Below, in pieces: positions 61,148 to 64,000 of a stretch of DNA of 64,000 nt (position 1 is the first letter of the stretch; the number at the start of each line of letters is the position of its first letter). The position numbers and the translations under genes are program-made. Under the pieces are notes generated by a model. The model did no database searches. It was not told where the DNA came from and saw nothing but the letters and a program-made list of their open reading frames with translations. Source of the DNA: Actinoallomurus sp963850195 (GTDB taxonomy: Bacteria; Actinomycetota; Actinomycetes; Streptosporangiales; Streptosporangiaceae); the NCBI GenBank assembly GCA_963850195.1, contig CAWKKD010000004.1, forward strand, positions 1 to 64,000. Direction: 5' to 3'.

Positions 61148-61719
61148 TCACCGGCACCGCGCCGGGCCTCGGCCGCGCCGCCGGCCTGGGCGCCGCCGTC
61201 ACCGGACCGCTCCTGGCCACCTACACCGGCGTCCTGATCGCCGACACGGCCGTGCCCGCCTGGCACGAGGCGTACCGTCATCTGCCGCCGCTGTTCGCGG
61301 GCAGCGCCCTGGCCACGCCGGCGCGGTCGGGCTGGCCCTCGTTCCGGGACCCGAGGGCCGGCCCGCGCGGCGGATGGCGTTCCTGGGCGCCGGGCTCGAA
61401 CTCGGCGTCGCCACCGCGCTCGAACGCGGCGCCGGCATGCGCGAGGAACCCGAGCTGGTCTCCGAGCCGGATCGGACGGTCGGGCGGGTTGCTGCGCACC
61501 GGCCGTCTCCTCACGGCCGCCGGCGCGCTCGGAACCCTCGCGGCCGGCCGCAGTCGTACCGTCGCCGTCGCGTCCGGCCTCGCGCTGACCGGCGGCGCGT
61601 TCTGCACGCGCTTCGGCGTCTTCTACGCCGGAATCGCGTCCGCCGAGGACCCGAAGTACACCGTCGTGCCCCCAGCGGGCCCGGCGCGCGGCTACTGGTG
61701 CTTGAGGCAGAGGACGTAG
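61148..61719 (+). pseudogene. NrfD/PsrC-like membrane subunit, C-terminal part, two frameshifts
   Basis: From 61147 the sequence codes GLGRAAGLGAAVTGPLLATY and TGVLIADTAVPAWHEAYRHL. It shifts frame near 61312 to AVGLALVPGPEGRPARRMAF and LGAGLELGVATALERGAGM, then shifts back near 61480 to LLRTGRLLTAAGALGTLAAG and finishes FCTRFGVFYAGIASAEDPKY. These are the last helices of NrfD-type quinone-linked subunits found in formate dehydrogenase operons. The N-terminal half is missing, so this is the other flank of a large deletion. Confidence 0.7.
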
Positions 61720-62375
61720 CTCAGGAAGCTGTACTTCTTGCTCTTCGCATAGAAAGCGGTCGTGTAGCCCGAGACGCTGCGGCACTTCTTCTGGTCGGAC
61801 GTGCCGGAGAAGCGCTTGAGCACCTTGAACGGCGCGCTGCCGCAGGAGGTCTTGAACATCTTCAGGTCCGGGGCCTTGCCGCTGATCCGCACGCAGTCAC
61901 CGGCCCGAACCAGCATCGACTGGTCCGTGGTCGGCGACGCCGACGGCACGTCGCTCGGGCTCGGGAACGACGGCACGGTCGGCAGGTCCGACGGCAGACT
62001 CGTCGGCGGCGCGGTCGGTGACTCGATCGGGTCGGTGCTCGAGGACGCCGACGCGACCTTCTTGCCGGCGCCGCTGCTCAACGCCGAGATGATGGCCACG
62101 CCGCCGCCCAGCACGACGAGCACGGCCACGATCGCGACCACGATGATCGGACCGGAGTTCTTCTTCGGCGGTTCGGGCGGAGGACCGCCCCACCCGCCTC
62201 CCGGGTATCCCGGTGGTGGCGGGGGGCCGAAACCGCCGCCCTGACCGCCCCAGCCGGGTGGTGGTGGCTGCTGCTGCCCGCCGTACGGGCCGGGGTAGCC
62301 GGGCTGCCCGCCGTACGGTCCCGGACCGCCGGGATACGGCGGCTGCTGAGGGTAACCCTCGGGTGAATCGTGCAC
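61692..62375 (-). CDS. LppU-like protein: proline-rich tail, membrane anchor, Cys-containing outer domain
   Basis: A 227-residue protein started at GTG 62375, with AGGGG upstream; ATG 62396 is an alternative. The first 70 residues are a cytosolic Pro/Gly/Tyr-rich repeat region (GGPGPYGGQPGYPGPYGGQQ). Next are a membrane helix SGPIIVVAIVAVLVVLGGGV and a Ser/Pro-rich spacer. The outer domain has four Cys (RAGDCVRISG, FKTSCGSAPFKVLKRF, KKCRSVSGY, SYVLCLKHQ), as in LppU/SCO3897-type proteins. The function is unknown. Confidence 0.75.
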   Translation of the reverse strand: MHDSPEGYPQQPPYPGGPGPYGGQPGYPGPYGGQQQPPPPGWGGQGGGFGPPPPPGYPGGGWGGPPPEPPKKNSGPIIVVAIVAVLVVLGGGVAIISALSSGAGKKVASASSSTDPIESPTAPPTSLPSDLPTVPSFPSPSDVPSASPTTDQSMLVRAGDCVRISGKAPDLKMFKTSCGSAPFKVLKRFSGTSDQKKCRSVSGYTTAFYAKSKKYSFLSYVLCLKHQ

Positions 62376-62476
62376 GGACGCCGCCCCTCGTGACATCTCC
62401 CGCGAACGTGTTTTACCAAGCCAACTAGGACTCGCTCGGTTAGGCAAATTCCCCTTTACCTTCGACGGCCGTGAGG

Positions 62477-62923
62477 TCAACGAGGATCCGTCTGATGCTC
62501 GTGCTCGGCGCCGACGTTCACCATTGTCGAGCTGCCGTTTTCTCGAGCATCGAGCCGCGTGAACACCCGCGTGCGCAGAATCTCGTACTGCTCGCGCAGC
62601 CGCCGCGGCGGTCCGGGCGGACGCTCGACGATCCGCCCGCCGGTGACCCGCTCCTCCGCGCGGAACTGCCCGCGCGTCAGGTCGACCTCGATGCCGCCGA
62701 AGGCGTTCCACCAGTGATGCCCGGTGCGCGCCCGGCCGACGTACACCTCGCCGAGCAGCAACGCACCGCCGAACAGGTCGTGCAGCACCAGCGCGGTCAC
62801 GCCGCACTGCCCCCGCGACGGATTGGCGGCACACCACTCATCGAGGTCGTGGGGGTCGCACGTGTCGGCCGCCCAGCTCTTCTGAACGGCGCGTTCGACC
62901 TCGCTGAGCGTCCAGGGCGCCAT
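62477..62923 (-). CDS. YunG-like small protein
   Basis: A 148-residue soluble protein from ATG 62923: MAPWTLSEVERAVQKSWAAD then TCDPHDLDEWCAANPSRGQC, GVTALVLHDLFGGALLLGEV and GHHWWNAFGGIEVDLTRGQF. The pattern resembles the YunG family: helix with a W, PxRGQCxVTALVxxDxxGG, then HxWN.....DxTRxQF. Cys, His and Asp could form a papain-like triad (Cys of RGQCGVTA, His of GHHWWN, Asp of VDLTRGQF), but activity is unproven. It is divergent from the HIT fusion gene. Confidence 0.7.
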   Translation of the reverse strand: MAPWTLSEVERAVQKSWAADTCDPHDLDEWCAANPSRGQCGVTALVLHDLFGGALLLGEVYVGRARTGHHWWNAFGGIEVDLTRGQFRAEERVTGGRIVERPPGPPRRLREQYEILRTRVFTRLDARENGSSTMVNVGAEHEHQTDPR

Positions 62924-62956
62924 GCCGCGAAGCGTGCCGGATCCCTCTGACAGTCT

Positions 62957-62990
62957 GTCCTCGGCGAGAGGCCGTCCCCTCGCCGAGGAC
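62957..62990. promoter_or_regulatory. Stable hairpin directly before a ribosome binding site
   Basis: GTCCTCGGCGAG (62957-62968) pairs perfectly with CTCGCCGAGGAC (62979-62990). Four bases later is the Shine-Dalgarno GAGGAGG (62994-63000) of the HIT-fusion gene starting at 63004. Because the flanking genes are divergent it is not a simple 3' terminator; it may be a 5' mRNA structure or an attenuator. Confidence 0.5.
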
Positions 62991-63003
62991 ATCGAGGAGG
63001 ACC

Positions 63004-63819
63004 GTGGCCCACGCGTGTGTGTTCTGCGAGATCATCGCCGGCCGTGCCCGGGCCACGGTGGTCCGCGAGTGGCCCGAGGCCATCGCGATCCACCCCCAGG
63101 ACCCGGTCACGCCCGGGCACGTCCTGGTGATCTCGCGTGAGCACGTCGCGGACGTCGGCACCGACCCCGCCGTGTCGGCCCGCACGATGGCCGCCGCCGC
63201 CGAACTCGCCGGCGAGCTGCCGACCGCGAACATCATCACCAGCATGGGCGCCGCGGCGACGCAGACCGTCTTCCACCTGCACCTGCACGTGGTGCCCAGG
63301 GAGCACGGCGACGGGCTGGCGCTGCCCTGGACCCGCCGCCTGCACCTCGTGTGGGCCCGCGAGCCCGTCCCGTCCGAAGGGCCGAGCGTGTTCCTCGCCG
63401 GACCGACCCCACGTACCGGCGGCGTGCCGTCCTGGCGGCCCTCCGCGATCGAGGCACTGGCCGCGCAGTGGACCGGCGTGGAGCCGCTGACCGTCCTCAT
63501 CCCGGAGTCGCGTGACGGCACTCGCGCCGTGCACTACGACGACCAGGTCGACTGGGAGACCGAGGCCCGCGCCACCGCCGACGCGATCCTGTTCTGGATC
63601 CCCCGCGACCGCACGACGCTGCCGGGCTTCACCACGAACGTGGAGTTCGGCCTGGACGTCGGCACCGGCCGCGCGGTGCTCGGCTGCCCGCCGGACTGCC
63701 CGAACCCCGAACGCAACCGCTACTTGATCTACGTGGCCCGCCGCCACGCCGTACCCGTACGCGAGTCGCTGCCCGACACCGTCGCCGCCGCCCTCGCACT
63801 CGTCGCCGGCGGCCGGTGA
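63004..63819 (+). CDS. HIT-domain protein fused to a nucleoside-deoxyribosyltransferase-like domain
   Basis: A 271-residue protein from GTG 63004. Residues 1-110 are a HIT hydrolase: CVFCEIIAGRARATVVREWP, DPVTPGHVLVISREHVADVG and the HIT motif TVFHLHLHVVPREHG. Residues about 125-265 match a nucleoside 2-deoxyribosyltransferase-like domain: SVFLAGPTPRTGG, LTVLIPESRDG, VDWETEARATADAILFWIPR, and LPGFTTNVEFGLDVGTGRAV with ERNRYL. The first would hydrolyse nucleotidyl bonds, the second glycosidic or ribosyl links, so a nucleotide-salvage or nucleotide-repair role is likely. The fusion is unusual. Confidence 0.8.
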   Translation: MAHACVFCEIIAGRARATVVREWPEAIAIHPQDPVTPGHVLVISREHVADVGTDPAVSARTMAAAAELAGELPTANIITSMGAAATQTVFHLHLHVVPREHGDGLALPWTRRLHLVWAREPVPSEGPSVFLAGPTPRTGGVPSWRPSAIEALAAQWTGVEPLTVLIPESRDGTRAVHYDDQVDWETEARATADAILFWIPRDRTTLPGFTTNVEFGLDVGTGRAVLGCPPDCPNPERNRYLIYVARRHAVPVRESLPDTVAAALALVAGGR

Positions 63820-63826
63820 GCCCTGC

Positions 63827-64000
63827 TCAGGCGGCGTACGCCGGCGCCAGGGAACCGACCACCGGCGCCATGTACATCAGCGGGAACGCGACGTGGGAGA
63901 ACCACCGCGCACGGACCGGTGACGACGGCCCCGGCGAAGTACAGCACCAGGCCGGCCCCCGCCAGGACGCCGATGACCGGCACGAACAGGCCGACCACCA
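63827..64000 (-). pseudogene. DoxX-like membrane protein, partial at window edge, apparent frameshift
   Basis: On the minus strand, entering from the window edge, the frame reads GLFVPVIGVLAGAGLVLYFA and GAVVT. It then needs a one-base change near 63912 to continue as RARWFSHVAFPLMYMAPVVG and SLAPAYAA with stop at 63827-63829. The stitched protein has membrane helices of the DoxX-like type. The start lies outside the window. The shift may be a sequence error or a real lesion. Confidence 0.5.

Noticed and set aside
59535..62021. An 828-codon frame from fdhD to the LppU-like gene
   Set aside because: It is real only for the fdhA fragment (60,597-61,138) and one nrfD piece; the rest is antisense or out of frame. 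It was split into two broken genes.
1..64000. CRISPR array, rRNA, tRNA, phage or integrative element hallmarks
   Set aside because: No regular direct-repeat spacing, cas genes, rRNA-like sequence, recognisable tRNA cloverleaf or integrase was seen by eye. A tRNA or rRNA search program would be decisive.

Overview
The window looks like two unrelated pieces of DNA joined near position 16,070. Bases 1 to about 16,070 have moderate GC content. They hold scattered intact bacterial genes among decayed coding regions and insertion-sequence remnants, which suggests an accessory region from a soil bacterium of the Verrucomicrobia/Acidobacteria kind (a guess from gene flavour, not shown). From about 16,080 to the end the DNA is very GC-rich with strong GC third-position codon use, GTG/TTG starts, GTGA/ATGA stop-start overlaps and actinomycete-type gene families (Streptosporangiales/Thermomonosporaceae-like). 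The change falls inside one open reading frame: a cyclic-nucleotide-binding protein of the left piece runs in frame into the C-terminus of a DUF2470 protein of the right piece. A chimeric contig is the simplest explanation.

Left piece (1-16,070): a receiver-domain fragment, a Tn3 transposase remnant, an intact exported protein with kinase-like motifs (777-2075), a decayed histidine phosphatase, two kinds of IS6-family element (one kind at 3058, 8017 and 14369; the other at 3416 with an end at 11759), a broken alpha/beta-hydrolase plus caspase gene (4945-6680), an IS1634-type remnant, then a tidier stretch: HTH-receiver protein, small HTH protein, bactofilin, IF-1, an RRM RNA-binding protein, a broken carboxymuconolactone-decarboxylase gene, WrbA, a glutathionyl-hydroquinone reductase, a small conserved protein, a decayed RadC gene, and the truncated cyclic-nucleotide-binding protein.

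Right piece, 16-33 kb: acyl-CoA ligase and MFS exporter (coupled); a sugar-type ABC importer without its own ATPase; phosphopantetheinyl transferase and metallophosphoesterase (coupled); an orphan NarL-type regulator; a universal stress protein; an ABC-F ATPase with a leader that looks like an attenuator; enoyl-CoA hydratase; aldo/keto reductase; and an ABC exporter. 33-44 kb: small secreted proteins, a sulfotransferase, then a run with a D-amino-acid theme (RidA, DSD1-type deaminase, D-aminoacylase), an SDR, a sirtuin, an LD-carboxypeptidase, an SMP-30 hydrolase and two AhpD-like proteins. 44-51 kb: GH15 hydrolase, MFS transporter, coupled ThDP enzyme and aldehyde dehydrogenase. 51-59 kb: a divergent YczE/MocR (YczR) pair followed by M20 deacylase, GNAT transferase and an NSAR/OSBS-type enolase. 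That trio matches the known N-succinylamino-acid racemase route for turning D- into L-amino acids. It is followed by a beta-lactamase-fold protein, a 27-codon coupled ORF and a second D-aminoacylase. 59-64 kb: alpha/beta hydrolase, FdhD, a collapsed formate dehydrogenase locus (fdhA 5' end joined to a frameshifted nrfD), an LppU-like protein, a YunG-like protein, a HIT/deoxyribosyltransferase-like fusion and a partial DoxX-like gene.

No rRNA, tRNA or CRISPR array was recognised. The best candidates for a second look are the join at 16.07 kb, the D-amino-acid salvage cluster at 51.5-58.6 kb, the ABC-F leader, the HIT fusion, the collapsed fdh locus, the kinase-like exported protein and a family of dispersed palindromes.
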